Assembly: GCA_012845835.1 (NCBI GenBank)
Contig: JABAKD010000025.1
Coordinates: forward strand, 8,886,338 to 8,950,337
Length of the DNA stretch: 64,000 nt
Source of the DNA: Undaria pinnatifida
Taxonomy: Eukaryota > Sar > Phaeophyceae > Laminariales > Alariaceae
Direction of reading: 5' to 3'
The notes beneath the pieces are model-generated. The model saw nothing but the letters and a program-made list of their open reading frames with translations. It made no database searches and had not been told where the DNA came from. Both the position numbers and the translations under genes were made by a program. Within the stretch, counting starts at the first letter, position 1, and every line of letters starts with the position of its first letter. This document shows, piece after piece, positions 10,130-21,954 of this stretch.

Positions 10130-11340
10130 CTGTCTAAGCGCAAATACACTAAAACTCCCTCTAGGCAAATAAAATATTGAAAATCGCGCCAAAAACAACG
10201 GGTAAGAGTCAGCCTTACGTACTGGCCGGGGGGAGGGGGGCGGGGGGGGAGGGGGGAAGGCGGGAGGGGGGGGAAGGGGGTCGTCCTGCCTAAGAGACTG
10301 GAGTCTGGGTCTAGCCATCATCGTGTTTCAAGTTTGTGGGCCTTCCAATGGGCGTCACAAGTTGTTGTTGGCCGCTACATCATTGACCACGGACTTGATT
10401 ATGCGAGTTGATGTGACAACAACGACAACAACAACAACTTCTACCTCAGGATCAAGTTTTAGTCTTGCATCTATGTCACAAGGGTGTATCCTGCATGACG
10501 TCTGACTCTTCGATGGTAGTGTCTTCCATTTCCCTGATAGTGCGGTATACGTTGGTAACATCAAAGCCTGAGCGAGTGTCCGATCCAGGCATTCTCTTGA
10601 TCTTCGATACGTCTATCCCTTCGCGGTTGAAGGATACGACTTGGACCGGCCCTGCCCATTAGCCATATTCCGTGACCAGCATGTGATGGATCTTCAGCGA
10701 CAGCTTGGCAGAACTAACATCGCACGCAGGTCCGGCACTGTTCTTACGAGCTCGTGTTCACAGAGGCGAAATATCTGCCTACCTTCCTAGACTAAATCAA
10801 CTATCAGTCCATATCCGGAAGAGCAACCCAAACGACCTCATTGTCATTTCCCACGAAGTACAACAGGGACAGTGCGGGACCTGCGTGCGACGTTAGTCGT
10901 GCCAGTCGCTGAAGATCCATCACATGCTGATCACTGATTGTACGGAGGGATCAGTACGAGAGGCAAGCTGAGGGTGTCTGTATAGATGTGGAGGCCTCAG
11001 CTGCCGCTCACTAAGGCGGTAGACCGCCTTGTTGAGGGTTCCAGTCATGCCCAAGCGATCTTGACCGCCTTACTCAAGGACACCGACTTCGTCCTACTGC
11101 AATTAGTACCAGGTACCCCCTGTTCGGGGACGCCTACTGGTACACTACTGCAGCTGCTACTTGCACTGCTGCTGCACCCTGCCTGTTACCACCCCAAGCA
11201 CAAAACGCATGGACATACATGTCATAGAAAAAGCGAAGTCGGACCCTTTTTCACTCCTATCTTATCACAGGATAACGACATGAAGGTCCGCATATCATAC
11301 GCACTGCGTAATATATAGCGCGACACCACGGGACCGTGTG
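10130..11340. other. No supported gene
   Basis: It holds a G-rich tract (10225-10285), ACAACAACAAC near 10415-10435, and a GGCGGTAGACCGCC hairpin near 11015 with further ACCGCCTTA words. Short open frames lack splice or family support. Confidence 0.5.
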
Positions 11341-11640
11341 CATGCTCCCACACCGAACAATGCCACCCAGCAGCGTGTTGGCGTTAGCTAGTTTGCGTGC
11401 GAGAAATGTATATTACCAGGTACACCACGATTGACTGCTGTCCTTGTCCATGGTCATGCGTTCATGAGTCATCATGTGACGCATAATTACCCACATTATG
11501 GACCACTTGTCATCCAGCGCGTTGGCGTTCGAGCAGTGTATGTGGGTACCACGACTGATTGCTGTCCTCGTCCAATGCTCATGCGTTCATGAGTCATCAT
11601 GTGCAGCATCATCCACATTATAGAGCACCTTGCATCAGAG
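11340..11640 (+). repeat. Tandem duplication, ~135-bp unit
   Basis: Units about 11370-11505 and 11515-11640 share GCGTTGGCGTT, ACCACGA.TGA.TGCTGTCC, CATGCGTTCATGAGTCATCA and CCACATTAT. Confidence 0.7.
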
Positions 11641-12226
11641 TCGTCTGACAGCACTATTTCAACACATCTCATGTACACCCCAAGGGCACCCACCACTAGC
11701 CAAGCCCGAGAGGCCAGTGACCACCAGAAGAGAAATCGACGTTCTTGCCCATGGCTGCATAGCTCCGCCGGTCGTCGTGGTGCAGTCGCCTCAGATGAGC
11801 AGGCGACGTGTCACATCCAGGAAGGCGCCCATGGTACATGGTTGTCGATGCAATAGTATTATACAGATTAGGTAGGCTGTTCATATGAGGGGTTCAAAGG
11901 CCATTTCCCCCCCACAAAAGTATAATGTGACAGAACCTTGATCAGAACCCGGCTGCGCATCTTCGCTGTTTCTTTAAAAAAAAAAGAGACGGTACCTTCA
12001 TCAACCGCTTGCTCTTTGCGCATCCGCCACCCGAACCGCTACCACCACCACCCCTGCCTCTCCAGCCTAGACCCAGTGCTCCCCTCGATCGCTGGCTTGG
12101 GTGCACGGCACACACTCTTTTGTTTCTTCGCACTCAACCGGACCCCGTCAACTTCAATCTTTCTCTACATCCAAAGAAGGATTCGTACACCGCTCTCTCT
12201 TACCAAAGCAAAGCTCAAGCACCACC

Positions 12227-12562
12227 ATGGCTAGCTGTGAAGATAACACCTCTAGCACGCCTAGCTTGGCATCTACGAGCGTACCTTCCTCCGATGGTGG
12301 AATCGGCAGGAACAACCTTCCCCCCCTCATCGACACGTTCCCTTCGGAGATTCACCCTGTTCGCGAGATCGGCGCCGGATTTACGGCGCAGTCCGTGCAT
12401 GGAGCCGAGGCCGATGCTTGCGCTGAGACGGCTGCTGAGATGATGGTCGAGGCACGGTCGATGGCCGTGTCTAATGTTAGCTCTGAGAGCGGCAGCGTCC
12501 AGGTCATGGAGGGAGAGCACTTCATGGTGCCGGAGCTGCCTCGTCCTGCGGATGCTGTGCAG
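12227..12562 (+). CDS. First coding exon of an unrecognised gene
   Basis: The ATG sits in a strong context (CACCACCATGGC) and opens a 112-codon frame ending at a CAG|GTGCGT donor. The product starts MASCEDNTSSTPSLASTSVP; it is Ser/Thr-rich at the N-terminus, then acidic and Ala/Glu-rich (AEADACAETAAEMMVEARSM), with no motif I recognise. Sequence before it (about 12000-12226) is pyrimidine-rich with no ATG in this frame after 12101, consistent with a 5' UTR. A possible short next exon (GLGFLQPFTK, 12606-12635, donor AAG|GTAGGC) would need a 43-nt intron, so it is doubtful. Otherwise the rest of the gene lies in introns I could not resolve. Confidence 0.5.
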
Positions 12563-14269
12563 GTGCGTCCTATGTTGTCTATGTGTCCGCGTGACGTGCG
12601 TCAAGGGTCTTGGATTTTTGCAACCCTTCACCAAGGTAGGCGAGCTGTGGTACGGCAGGGTCTACAATAGTCCCTTCTTTTTTGGGGGAGAGGGGACAAA
12701 TCACTTGGAATTAGCGTGCGAAAGGTAATGTTTTCCCCCCGTATTTTTTGTTGCTCCTTTGTGATATACCAGGTACAGCAGTAGTACACACTTGTACTTG
12801 GAATCAGTACAAGCAATATTTTGTATTCGCGTGCTTTTTTTATTTCACTTGGAATTAATGAGATATGTTCTTGGCGTAATTTTTGGTTCCTGTGTCACCA
12901 GCAGATGTCCGAAAAGTTGGGTTGCTCGATGTCCGGAATTATAAGAACCGTTTTATAATAATATTTCAAGTTAAACAGCTCTTATGTTTAACACAGCGGG
13001 GGTATGACGCTGAATGACAAGGCAATGATGACGGGCATGACGCCGCTTCAAGAAAAACCGCTCATGCTTCCATGCTTCCATGCATGTAGTCTATATACTA
13101 CGTGGTATGAAGAGAGCCGCATCACTGCTGCCGCCGCCGCTGGTGGTGGTGATGGTGGTGGCGTTGTTGCCGCTGCTGCTTCTGTGCTGCTGATTGCTGT
13201 GATGTCGCTGCTGCTGGTGATGTTGCCGCCGCCGCTGCTGCTGCTGCTGCTACTTTGCTGCTTATTCATGCACCTGACCAGGTATAGTAGCACTAGTAGA
13301 CTCCTGTGGACGACTACTGCTTTGGACCATCATAAACTGCGCATGCAAGTATATGAATCGCTCAAAAAGCCCCCGCCTGGCCTGTACCCGTGCGTTTCTA
13401 TAGTACCCCTTAGTACTCCTGTACCAGTGTACGTACGAGTACGAATGGCGTAATACGTATTAGCCCATGTGACACGCACGTCCAATGAATGTCCCGCGCC
13501 ACTCCCGTGTTACTCGTAAATCTTTTCGTTCGTTTGTTTCAACTATTTTGATTTTCGTGCGATGAACAAAGGTTTCATTTTTTATGGTAAAAGCGAGAGT
13601 GCAGAGTAGTCTGCTGCTGCTGTTATTGCTCCTAGCAGCTACCAGAGTACGGCAGTAGCAGCAGTACAGGCCCCTCTTGCAAAAAAGTGCCGGCTGTACA
13701 GGGCCGGTTCCCCGACATACCAGGTACTGCCTACGTGTTCGTCTCGCACTAAAACTGTAATTTCCGCCCACCGGGTATACATCCTGCACAACCAGTGTCC
13801 GTGCCGATGCCTCCTCCCGCAGAGACTACTGCTGTAGATCTGTCGTGCTGTGGTCAGACACAACAAGAAAGCACATCGTAAATACAGGTGATTTATGCCC
13901 ATGCAATGCCGAACGCGATCACTCGGGGGCAGAACTAGGGCGGAACATAAATAAGCATGCAAGCCAAAGCAGCATGCCAGACTACATGCAAGGAAGAGAG
14001 GAGAGAAGAATAAGAAAGAAATAATAATAAGAAGAAATAACGAAGAAAAATAACCCGGTGTCAAATCGTTTGGCACTACGTACGAGCTATACATACCTGG
14101 CACTTGGTACTGGTACTTGGTATCGATGAGAACAAGTACTGGAGCCTGTCCTGTGACCACGGGACTTGATACTATGTGAGTTAAGTTGAGAACAGCAACA
14201 ACTGGCAGGGTCTGGAGTAGCATCGGTTGCTGCTTTAGTGTCGGCAATTTCCGGCTGGCACATACCGGC

Positions 14270-14372
14270 ACTATGGAGGGACCACTGCTGCTGTGCACTA
14301 TAGAGGGACCATTACTCTGTGCACTATAGAGGGGCCACTATTGCGCACTATAGGGGGACCACTACTATTGCT
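14270..14372 (+). repeat. Short tandem array, ~28-bp unit, four copies
   Basis: GCACTATAGAGGGACCACTA-like units recur at about 14270, 14298, 14322 and 14345. Similar AGTGC..CCGG words recur singly near 34220-34450 and 36920-37440. Confidence 0.7.
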
Positions 14373-14465
14373 GTACATGCGACATGGCAAGCTCGAAAAG
14401 AACAAATATTTGGTCAGCTGCATGTTTTGCTGGCTGTATTACAGCACGTGTTCCTTGACTACCAG

Positions 14466-14790
14466 CTGGTGACTTCCAGTAGGTCGCCCCGGTGGCGTAT
14501 CAGGCTATCCTTGAGCCTGAGCCTGGTATACCAGGTAGGTCAGTTTCGTGAGTTCGAATCCCCCCGAGCATACTCGTATAAATTATTGGGGACTTTTTCT
14601 TGTGCACAAATTGACTTGCGGAAAGAGCGAGAGCGTGAGTTAGCAACACTCGATGAAACATCGACGAGCAGAGGGATTGCTGAACCCTACGTATGCGCGA
14701 TAAAAATTGAAGGCAAGAACCGGGGGGAAGAAGGGACGACACCTGTGTCCACGCGACCACGGCTTGTCTAGAAGTTGGAAAGTAATTGTA
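14466..14790 (+). mobile_element. tRNA-derived SINE, copy A
   Basis: A perfect pol III A-box (TGGCGTATCAG, 14493) and B-box (AGTTCGAATCC, 14551) are followed by a conserved body (GAAAGAGCGAGAGCGTGAGT, GGATTGCTGAACCCTA, GGGACGACACCTGTG) and an A/G-rich end. Other copies at 57385-57730 and, truncated, at 57868-58045 and 23510-23615. The A-B spacing is stretched by a short insertion containing TATACCAGGTA. Confidence 0.8.
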
Positions 14791-14799
14791 TGTGAAGAA

Positions 14800-16550
14800 A
14801 AAAAAAAAGTAGTCGTCTTCTCTTCTACATACGTGACGGCTACTCGTATGGAATACGTACTCGTACGACGGTGTTGGTTTTAATGACTTTGTTTGCTTGT
14901 TTAAGTACCTGTGCTTCCATGTCCGTATGCTTGAACAAAGCGCTTCGCTCCGCGGGCGGCTTACGCTTGCTCAGGAAGGAAACTAGAAAAAAAAATGTGA
15001 AGCGTAAAGTGGACAGACAGTCCGTGGATTGTAGGTACATACTGGTGACTTGACAATACCAAGAACCCCGCCGCAATACTCCAGGAAAACAACCCGGACG
15101 CCACATGCATGAGTATATCGCGCGTGTATCTACATGTTGTGTTTTTGTCGTACTTGCGATAATGTATGTGTATATAATAGTCTGTCTCGAAGTTCGTGAC
15201 TACCAGGCACAGAGCTTTGTCTTCTGTCTGTCTGTAGCGTGACGAATCGGCATGGACACTTGAGTGTGCTGGATGTTGATGGGTGGAGACATCATTCCAG
15301 TGGGTACCCCGATCAAAAAACGCCTTGTGACAAGCCGAAACAAGCGCTCTTCACACATTGCTCTCATCTATAGTGGGAAATATTTAGCTTTTAGTTTAGT
15401 CGGGACACGCCGATTTGACCACTATGCTCTTACCCTGAGCGCTCTTAAATCGGGGTGCTATAGACGCGCCTAACCCGAAACGCGGCCCGATCCACACCTG
15501 CTTGCTGCTGTCGCAATCGTACCAGAAAAAAATCCCCGACTAACGTCGGTGTGTTCAACCTGAACTATCGATAATTATGGACTAAGCCAGGCAAGGTCTA
15601 CTGACCAGAAAGTATCTCCCGTTGGCCTGAGGGGTGCTGTTTCACACCGTTCAGGTGCTAGAAAGAGAGATAAGTTGTTGTCTCAAACACAAGAAAACAA
15701 GCGATCTTAACTTCATCCCCGAATCCCCACACCAGAATCCAAAAAAGAATACTAGAAACTCGTGTTGTCTTCAGATGTAAGATCTAAATAACGTCCACAC
15801 CTCGCATCAGATCCTCAGCAGGCAATCACCATAAAGAAGATCAGCTGTCGTATCTTACCACCAACACTACACACTCTTCTGGTCCTCCACTGTCCACACA
15901 GTACCCACTGTTTTGTGAAAGACGCACACAGAGAAGCAGCGTGGAACATGTGATTGACGTGGCAGCAAAGAGACGGCTACTATTGGTCACGTCACTCTCA
16001 CCTTGAGATATCCGAGACTTACTAAGCTTTTGTACTGTACCAGTACGGTGTGTACTGGTAGAGCTCGCTCGCCCTTCGCCGTCTTTTCGTGCGTAAAACT
16101 TGTCGAATGATATCATACGAGTACGAGCACAGCAGCATATCATACGTAAAAGTCCCTCTAAGAGTCTGAAAGTCGGCAGATGCTTCTATTCTGTGCCTTC
16201 CCGTCACCGGTTATACGACTTACAGGATACACGTGATCATCTGATTTAATTCCTTCCACAGCTGTCAGATTTTGTCCCCCTCAAGAACGGGTTTTCGAGT
16301 TTCCGCGCACAGGCTGATTAACATCACCCTGTTGACCCTGGTACAAGCTACAATGTGTAGTTCCAAGGGGAGTCGCCGACCTATATCCTTAATGAGGACA
16401 CACACCCAGTAATACGCGCGATCGGAGTATCACACACAGCTTGCAAAGATGAGTTTCGACGAAATCTTCCAACGATCTCACAGCAGGAGTGTATTTTTAT
16501 TTTATGTTACGACTCCGTACGTATACGCAGTCTAATACTACTGTATCTTT
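14800..16550. other. No supported gene
   Basis: Apparently single-copy sequence. Some open frames, but none with recognisable protein, clear splice sites or repeats. Confidence 0.5.
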
Positions 16551-16561
16551 AAGTGAGGGTG

Positions 16562-16644
16562 CCCCTTTAGAGCCCCCAAATCCCTCTGCATACTGACTTC
16601 GAGTGAATTTGCAAAAACACAGGTTTCCAGTTGTAAATGCGTGA
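16562..16644 (+). mobile_element. R1 MITE, degraded
   Basis: CCCCTTTAGAGCCCCCAAAT begins it and GGTTTCCAGTTGTAAATGCG ends it. The TTAA flanks are lost. Confidence 0.7.
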
Positions 16645-16683
16645 AGTGCCGTGAAAATATTTTGTCACAACTTCATCCCGCCA

Positions 16684-17300
16684 TAATGCGGCTGCAGTGC
16701 TGCTACTGGCGTAGCCGTACTCAAATTACGACATAGCGAGCGGGATGACATGTTGGAGAACATCTGGGCCGCTCCTCCCTGCCTCTTGAAGGCGCCCCCG
16801 TTGGGCGAAAGCATCGGTACTCAAGTTGATGATTTGTCAACCGCGCGACAGGCATCGGCACTCACGTCGATGGTTTCGGACGCTAGGCGTAGGTACTCAA
16901 TTTGATGATTCGCCAACCGCGCCCCAGGCATCGGCACTCATGTCGACGATTTCGGACGCTTTCGCGTAGGGGGGACGCCTCCAGGAGGCAGGGAAGAACG
17001 ACCCGGCCGCTCTCCCACTTGTCATCCGCTTGATATATCGTCATTTTTGGTACGGCGACTTCTGCAGCAGTAATGTAGGCCTTGCAGAATTTTGTGGGGA
17101 CAGTTGGTAAGCCCCACCGCACTCCAGGCATCGCCACTCAAGTCGACGATTTCGGACGCTTTCGCGCAAGGGGGGCGCCTCCAACAGGCAAGGAGGGACG
17201 ACCCGGATGTTCTCCAACATGTCATCAGCTTGCTATATCGTAGTTTTGAGTACGGCCTCCGCCTGCAGCATCAATGCAGGCGTGCAGAAGTTACTGGTAC
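16684..17300. repeat. Fold-back with an extra direct copy
   Basis: The left arm (about 16684-16825: GATGACATGTTGGAGAACAT, GCCTCTTGAAGGCGCCCCC) is inverted relative to the right arm (about 17160-17300: GGGGGGCGCCTCCAACAGGC, GATGTTCTCCAACATGTCAT). A middle direct copy (about 16920-17090) repeats CAGGCATCGGCACTCATGTC, ACGATTTCGGACGCTTTCGC. Confidence 0.75.
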
Positions 17301-18019
17301 CAGTTGGTACACAAATCACAACACGCAGTACGTGCTGCTCAATACACTTCTCCCAGTCCATAATTCAGTATGCTGCGTGGGGGTCAGGACAAGCTGTACC
17401 TACGAAGGCACTCAATTGTACTATTAGGTCAGAAACATTACTTTTTGTATACCTGGTACCAGGTACAGCCAAGGGGATCGGGGGTATCGGCATTAAAACC
17501 CTGGTATCCACATGCGCATGCGCCTTGCGCGTCGCCAATCTGCTACGGGGACTCGGTGTGTCGTCAGCAGTAGTAGGTGCGGTTCCAACCACAGGTGGTG
17601 CAACCGGGGCAACAGCATGAGCAGGGTAGGTAAATAAATGCTGTACCTGGCATATAGACTTACGTAGATATTTTGCTGAAAGCACTCGGTTGGTGCATCC
17701 CTGGCATCTCCGGGGTCGGACGGTCCAGCTTACTTGCGGAACGGTCCAGCTTTTCTTTGGTTTCTTGCTCGGCCTTTATTGTTTTTGTTTCTGCTCGTTT
17801 TGCCAGTTGTTTCTCGACCTTTCAGCTGCTTCCTGCAAATTTGGTTTTCTGCCAACACAATTTTGAACTTTTTGCGCGATTTTGTCTTCCTTTTTGTCTA
17901 GTAAGTTGAACTTCCTTCCATTTGTCGCTAATTTGCCGCCTGTGCATTTTAGTCGCGGAACGGTCCAGCTTTAGCTTTTCTTTGATTCCCACCATGGTAT
18001 TTGTTTTGTACTTGACGGA

Positions 18020-18480
18020 GTTTCATCAGCTGAGATCTGGGCTTGGCTCATCAGCTCCACACCGCCCAGCACCCCATCGCAGCGCTACAGCTCACAGCAA
18101 CGCAGCGCCGTGCAGTGCCCTGCGATGCCCTGCAGCTCAGCTCAGCAGCGCACCGCAGCGCAGCGCTAGCTCAGCAGAGCGAAGCGCTGTGCTTTGCCGT
18201 GCTCTGCCATGCTGCGTGCTTTGCTGTACTTTTTTACTAGTTCGTACATGCCAGTAATATTCGAAGTATCATACCACGCACCGGTACTATTAATACTACA
18301 CCAGGTTTGTACATATAACGTTGTTATTGGATCACAAACAATGCACCCCCAGCTCAGTTCAGCACCGCTATATATAGCTCAGCAGCGCAGCGCAGCGCAG
18401 CGCAGTGCGGTGCCGTGCCTTGCCCTTCGTGTTGCGGTGCTGCGTCGTGCGGCGCTGTGCTCTCTTTTGAACATATGGCA
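18020..18480. repeat. GCAGC/GCTCAGC-rich degenerate repeats
   Basis: About 18030-18235 and 18345-18465 consist of CAGCGCAGCGC- and CAGCTCAGC-like words and their complements. The open frames there are composition artefacts. Confidence 0.6.
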
Positions 18481-18534
18481 GCAGTTACTAGTAGAAATGG
18501 TAGTACCAGGTATTATACAGATACCAGGTTTATG

Positions 18535-18840
18535 TACTTGTGAACTCGTCTTTTTACTTTCTTCAGTTGATTGTCGTCTCTCGGTCTCCATGCCCCCCCC
18601 CCCCCCCCCCCCCCCGCAAATATCGCGCGTACTGCCGTTCAGAACGTGACATCAACAAACACACAGCACAGCGCAGGGCAATTAGCTCTGCACAAACATC
18701 TCTTGGCATTATTATCAATTCGCTATTCGCACCAAATAATCACGGGCCTCTTCCTCCTGCCCCATTTATTTACATGTTTCAGTTATTGAATAGTTTCATC
18801 CTTCCTTGCGCGAGCGTAGCGGGCGGCGTCAGCAGCCTTC
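18535..18840 (+). repeat. ~280-bp direct duplication, copy 1
   Basis: It matches 19665-19945: ACTCGTCTTTTTACTTTC, GTTCAGAACGTGACATC, CACAGCACAGCGCAGGGCAA, CTCTTGGCATTAT, and an end CTTGCGCGAGCGTAGCGGGC. It contains a C run at 18595-18615 absent from copy 2. Confidence 0.75.
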
Positions 18841-18855
18841 TTTTTTTTTTTTTTT

Positions 18856-19140
18856 TGATCCTCCGGCGGATGGGGAAAAATAAAGCTTAACCCCTTTAGA
18901 GCCCCCAAACCGCGCCCTAAACTAAATTCAAGTAAAATTGTCCCCTAAAAGGGGTTCCAGTCGTGAAGGGGTCAAGCTCACCACACTTCCACGTATTTTC
19001 ATAAGCGTCGTGTGTCGATTTAACTCAGTTGCTTTCGCAACCCAACGCTAGCTGGCGTGCCCTTCGGATCCCACTGTAGCGATAGCATGCGCGGTCCCTA
19101 TCAGTGGTCCTCGTTACAACCCCGGCAGCGCAAGCTATAG
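18856..19140 (+). repeat. Dispersed repeat R11, copy 2 (with R1 insertion)
   Basis: Second copy of the 2.34-kb repeat, interrupted at TTAA by the MITE at 18891-18971. Confidence 0.75.
18891..18971 (+). mobile_element. R1 MITE, second clean filled site
   Basis: 81 bp after TTAA (18887-18890), followed by TCAA (one-base-changed TTAA). The flanks (GGGGAAAAATAAAGC / GCTCACCACACTTCCACG) are continuous at 2374-2377 in the homologous repeat at 2.3 kb, which has a single TTAA. Confidence 0.85.
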
Positions 19141-19664
19141 TTGTATATGGATGCGTGTCAGCCTTCGTTATAAGGCTTAGTTTGGGTAAGCTATTTGTTA
19201 ACCTTTTGCAAGTGGTCAAACGGACTAGTACCCTACTAAGTCCTTAACAAATGGCGTCGTCGACAGACCATGGTTTTTTTGGGCCGTGAGTTCAAATTCC
19301 CACCTCCACCAGAATAAACTTTTTCAGACTTTCCCCATGTCGAACTTGAAAAATACTCTCCCCGGTATACCCAGGAAATGAAACGGCTTGGGTAATTGAC
19401 AGGTCCGCCCGTATATCCGACCGACCTGCTATCCCGCCGTTTCAGGGGGGGAGAATATTGTGCGGCTTAGTTTGGGTAAGCGATTGGTCAACCTTTTGCA
19501 AGTGGTCAAACGGACTAATACCCCACTAATACCTGAACACCTTGCGGAGCAGAGCCCTGTGCTTTCTTTAAAACCACACAGAGGACGTACCACCAGGTAT
19601 TGGGCGAAGCACCAGTACCACCAGGTATTGGGCGAAGTACCAGGTACCGTTGGTACGTGTGTGT

Positions 19665-19945
19665 ACTCGTCTTTTTGCTTTTTCGTCGTTGGTTTTGTTC
19701 TCCATCTCGGTCCTCTTCGCGATTTTTTCTTCGCAAATTACACCCGTACTACTGCCGATCAGAACGTGACATCGCCAACATACAGCACAGCATAGACAGG
19801 GCAATCAGCCCCGCACAAGTAGCTCTTGGCATTATCAAATCGCTAGTTGCGCTAAATCATGGACCCCTTCTTTCTGCCCCCTTCACATTTATTAGTTGAA
19901 ATCTTCCTTGCGCGAGCGTAGCGGGCGGCGTCAGCCGCCCGCGGT
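19665..19945 (+). repeat. ~280-bp direct duplication, copy 2
   Basis: Second copy of 18535-18840. The pair brackets a shorter direct repeat at 19165-19245 / 19463-19535 (GGCTTAGTTTGGGTAAGC, TTTTGCAAGTGGTCAAACGG). An LTR-like arrangement is possible, but no coding internal region is present. Confidence 0.7.
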
Positions 19946-20154
19946 GCGGAGCCCTTGTATTTTATACCAAGGTAGTAAGTTGTTGAGATTCGTCAGTGTT
20001 GATAACAACGTATTTAACACATGCCGCAGTACTAAAACCTTATCAATACACAACCGGGGGTGTGCTTGGTACAAGAGGGAGCGCTACGCTAGACCCCGTT
20101 CTCGTTCCGTCGCTAACAGCAGTACCACCATTAACCATTGCACAGCTCACACAG

Positions 20155-20400
20155 ATGACGATCTATTAATAGATCATGTAGATCATATAGATGATATAGA
20201 TTATCCACAGTCCATCCCGTATCTGCCGTTATGAGATGGTATGCTGGATCTGTTGAATCTGCATCTATGCGGTACAGATCCAACCCAGGAAACATGTGCT
20301 ACGAAGATACTGCAGATCGCACGGCTTCCAGCCGGTAACATGAGCTATACCACACAGATCTTCCCTAAGATATTTCGATCATCAAATAGGGATCGGTGAC
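20155..20400 (+). repeat. Dispersed repeat R3 (GATC-rich)
   Basis: GATCATGTAGATCATATAG is followed by CCGTATCTGCCGTTATG, ACAGATCCAACCCAGGAAAC, CGGCTTCCAGCCGGTAACAT and GGGATCGGTGACCTGCC. Other copies: 25345-25610, 27520-27745, 28790-28960, with partial matches at 2200-2310, 3320-3440, 4000-4080 and 4460-4610. The last three alternate with the decayed YGGT exon copies. Confidence 0.7.
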
Positions 20401-20640
20401 CTGCCGAGGGTATGCAATATTGTCCCATGGCATACAGATTGTGGCACCACCAAAATCATCATCACCCATCACCAGTATCGTGACCACCGGCGAAAAAACA
20501 ACACCGCCAGTACCACCAACAGTACCACCAACAGTATCACCACCAATAGTTTCACCCTTTCTTTTTATTTTTCTTCGTGCTTGATTTTTTCTTTTTATTA
20601 TCAGCTGTTTCGTTAAGAATCACTGGATGGAATAGTTTTC

Positions 20641-20967
20641 TTATTTCTCACAACCCGGGTAACCACTACCCATCTCGTCATCCCTTTTGAACCCGTTGCC
20701 GCGAGTCCCTTTCGGCTTCAGCGTCTCCGGCTGCTCCTCTCGGAGGGCATCGGCGGCTACTGCGGCTGCCGTCGTGCGTACTTCTGCTGTGCCGACCACT
20801 CCTCCTGCGGCACCCACCGCCCCTCCCGCCACGCCTATCGCCCCTCCAGCTGCGCCTGCTGCTTCGGCCGCCGTTTTTGCTGGGCGCGTAGCCGCCCCCG
20901 GGGCAGATCTGGTTTGCGAGGATTGGGGCAACAGCTGCAGCTCTTTGTAGGTGGCTGCACCTTGCCC
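20641..20967 (-). CDS. Candidate Ala/Gly-rich terminal coding exon
   Basis: The minus strand is open to a TAA at 20641-20643. The product contains ATYKELQLLPQSSQTRS, a low-complexity GGAIGVAGGAVGAAGG stretch, and a charged end (KPKGTRGNGFKRDDEMG). Another open piece upstream (21235-21065) gives NGYLLCAKQTACSVLVSEV. The splice link between them is not clear. The plus strand is also open as a Pro/Ala-rich frame, so strand is uncertain. Confidence 0.3.
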   Translation of the reverse strand, partial: GQGAATYKELQLLPQSSQTRSAPGAATRPAKTAAEAAGAAGGAIGVAGGAVGAAGGVVGTAEVRTTAAAVAADALREEQPETLKPKGTRGNGFKRDDEMGSGYPGCEK

Positions 20968-21314
20968 GGGAGTTGACACACGGCGAGATTCAGGGCATGG
21001 CCCCGGCATGTTTTTGGAGAGGCGATCCCAGAGCCCCCTCGGACGTCCCCATGCCCCCTTCCGGAACAAGGCTACGGTATTGTAGTATAGTATCCCCTCT
21101 TTTCACTATTAGACTTTCGCCGTTGACCCGCTCGCACTTCCGACTCTGCACCTCGCTGACGAGGACACTGCAGGCGGTTTGCTTGGCGCAGAGAAGGTAA
21201 CCATTCCGTTCCGGATTCAGATCGCAAAATGAAAACAGCACGGAAGGCTTAGGACCGCGAAGGAACAGGGGCGTCGCTCGCGCGAGTGACCCTGAACCAC
21301 GGCGAGAAAAGCAA

Positions 21315-21530
21315 GGGTTTTCACGGGGTCATGACCCAGCCCGCGGTTCGGACCAGGAGGTGTCAGAAACCCGCGGGTGGAGTCGGGTCGGATCGGGCCC
21401 GCAAGTTTTGGAAATGTCATGGGTCGAGTCGGGTAGGGTAGGGTCAGGAAGCTTTCAGATGTCGCGAGTCGGGCCGGGTCACTCTTGACACAATTCGACC
21501 CGCGAAAAGTGAGCCGACCCGTGAATATCC
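21315..21530. repeat. GGGTC-pentamer repeat block
   Basis: Starts CACGGGGTCATGACCC, contains GGGTGGAGTCGGGTCGG and GGGTCGAGTCGGG, ends CGACCCGTGAATATCC. Confidence 0.75.
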
Positions 21531-21654
21531 CTGAAAAAAAAGGTCCCGAGAGTGACCCACCCTCCTACGTTCCCACGGTCTACGGTGCAGCACCCCCGCC
21601 TCGCCTCATCGCTCCTCTGCCCATGGCCCCGCCCACGGCCCCGATGATGACGAC

Positions 21655-21835
21655 AGGACCACCGCGCATCGACAGGTTTGATGAGGGAAACAGCAGCCGC
21701 CGCCTCCACGACCCCGACGCCGGTGGACAACACGCGCCGTCCCACCATATGGACACCGCGTGTTGTCCACCTCCGTCGGGGCCATGGTGGTGATCGCTCT
21801 TGTTTCCCCCGTCGAACCCGTCGATGCCCGGGGTC
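21655..21835. repeat. Imperfect inverted repeat of exon-like sequence
   Basis: The arms meet at CCATATGG (about 21747). Read outward-in on either strand both arms give a similar peptide: IDRFDEGN..HDPDAGGQHA (plus) and IDGFDGGN..HGPDGGGQHA (minus). The arms differ mostly at codon-neutral or conservative positions, suggesting an inverted duplication of coding sequence. Confidence 0.65.
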
Positions 21836-21954
21836 CCTGTGTTCATCACCGGAAGGAACTTTGGCCGCCCTATATCGAGAGACCGCGCTGTTCGTATAGG
21901 CAGTTATATTCAGAGTGACAGTCGTGTCAACCAGGGCTAGTCATGGACTGATAG

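Noticed and set aside
12009-12226. Coding extension 5' of the exon at 12227
   Set aside because: The frame is open, but the sequence is pyrimidine-rich and Ser/Pro/His-biased, and the ATG at 12227 has the better context. Treated as 5' UTR.
18535-19945. LTR retrotransposon with ~280-bp LTRs
   Set aside because: The direct repeats are in the right order, but there is no gag/pol coding, no primer-binding site that I could support, and no 5-bp target duplication seen.
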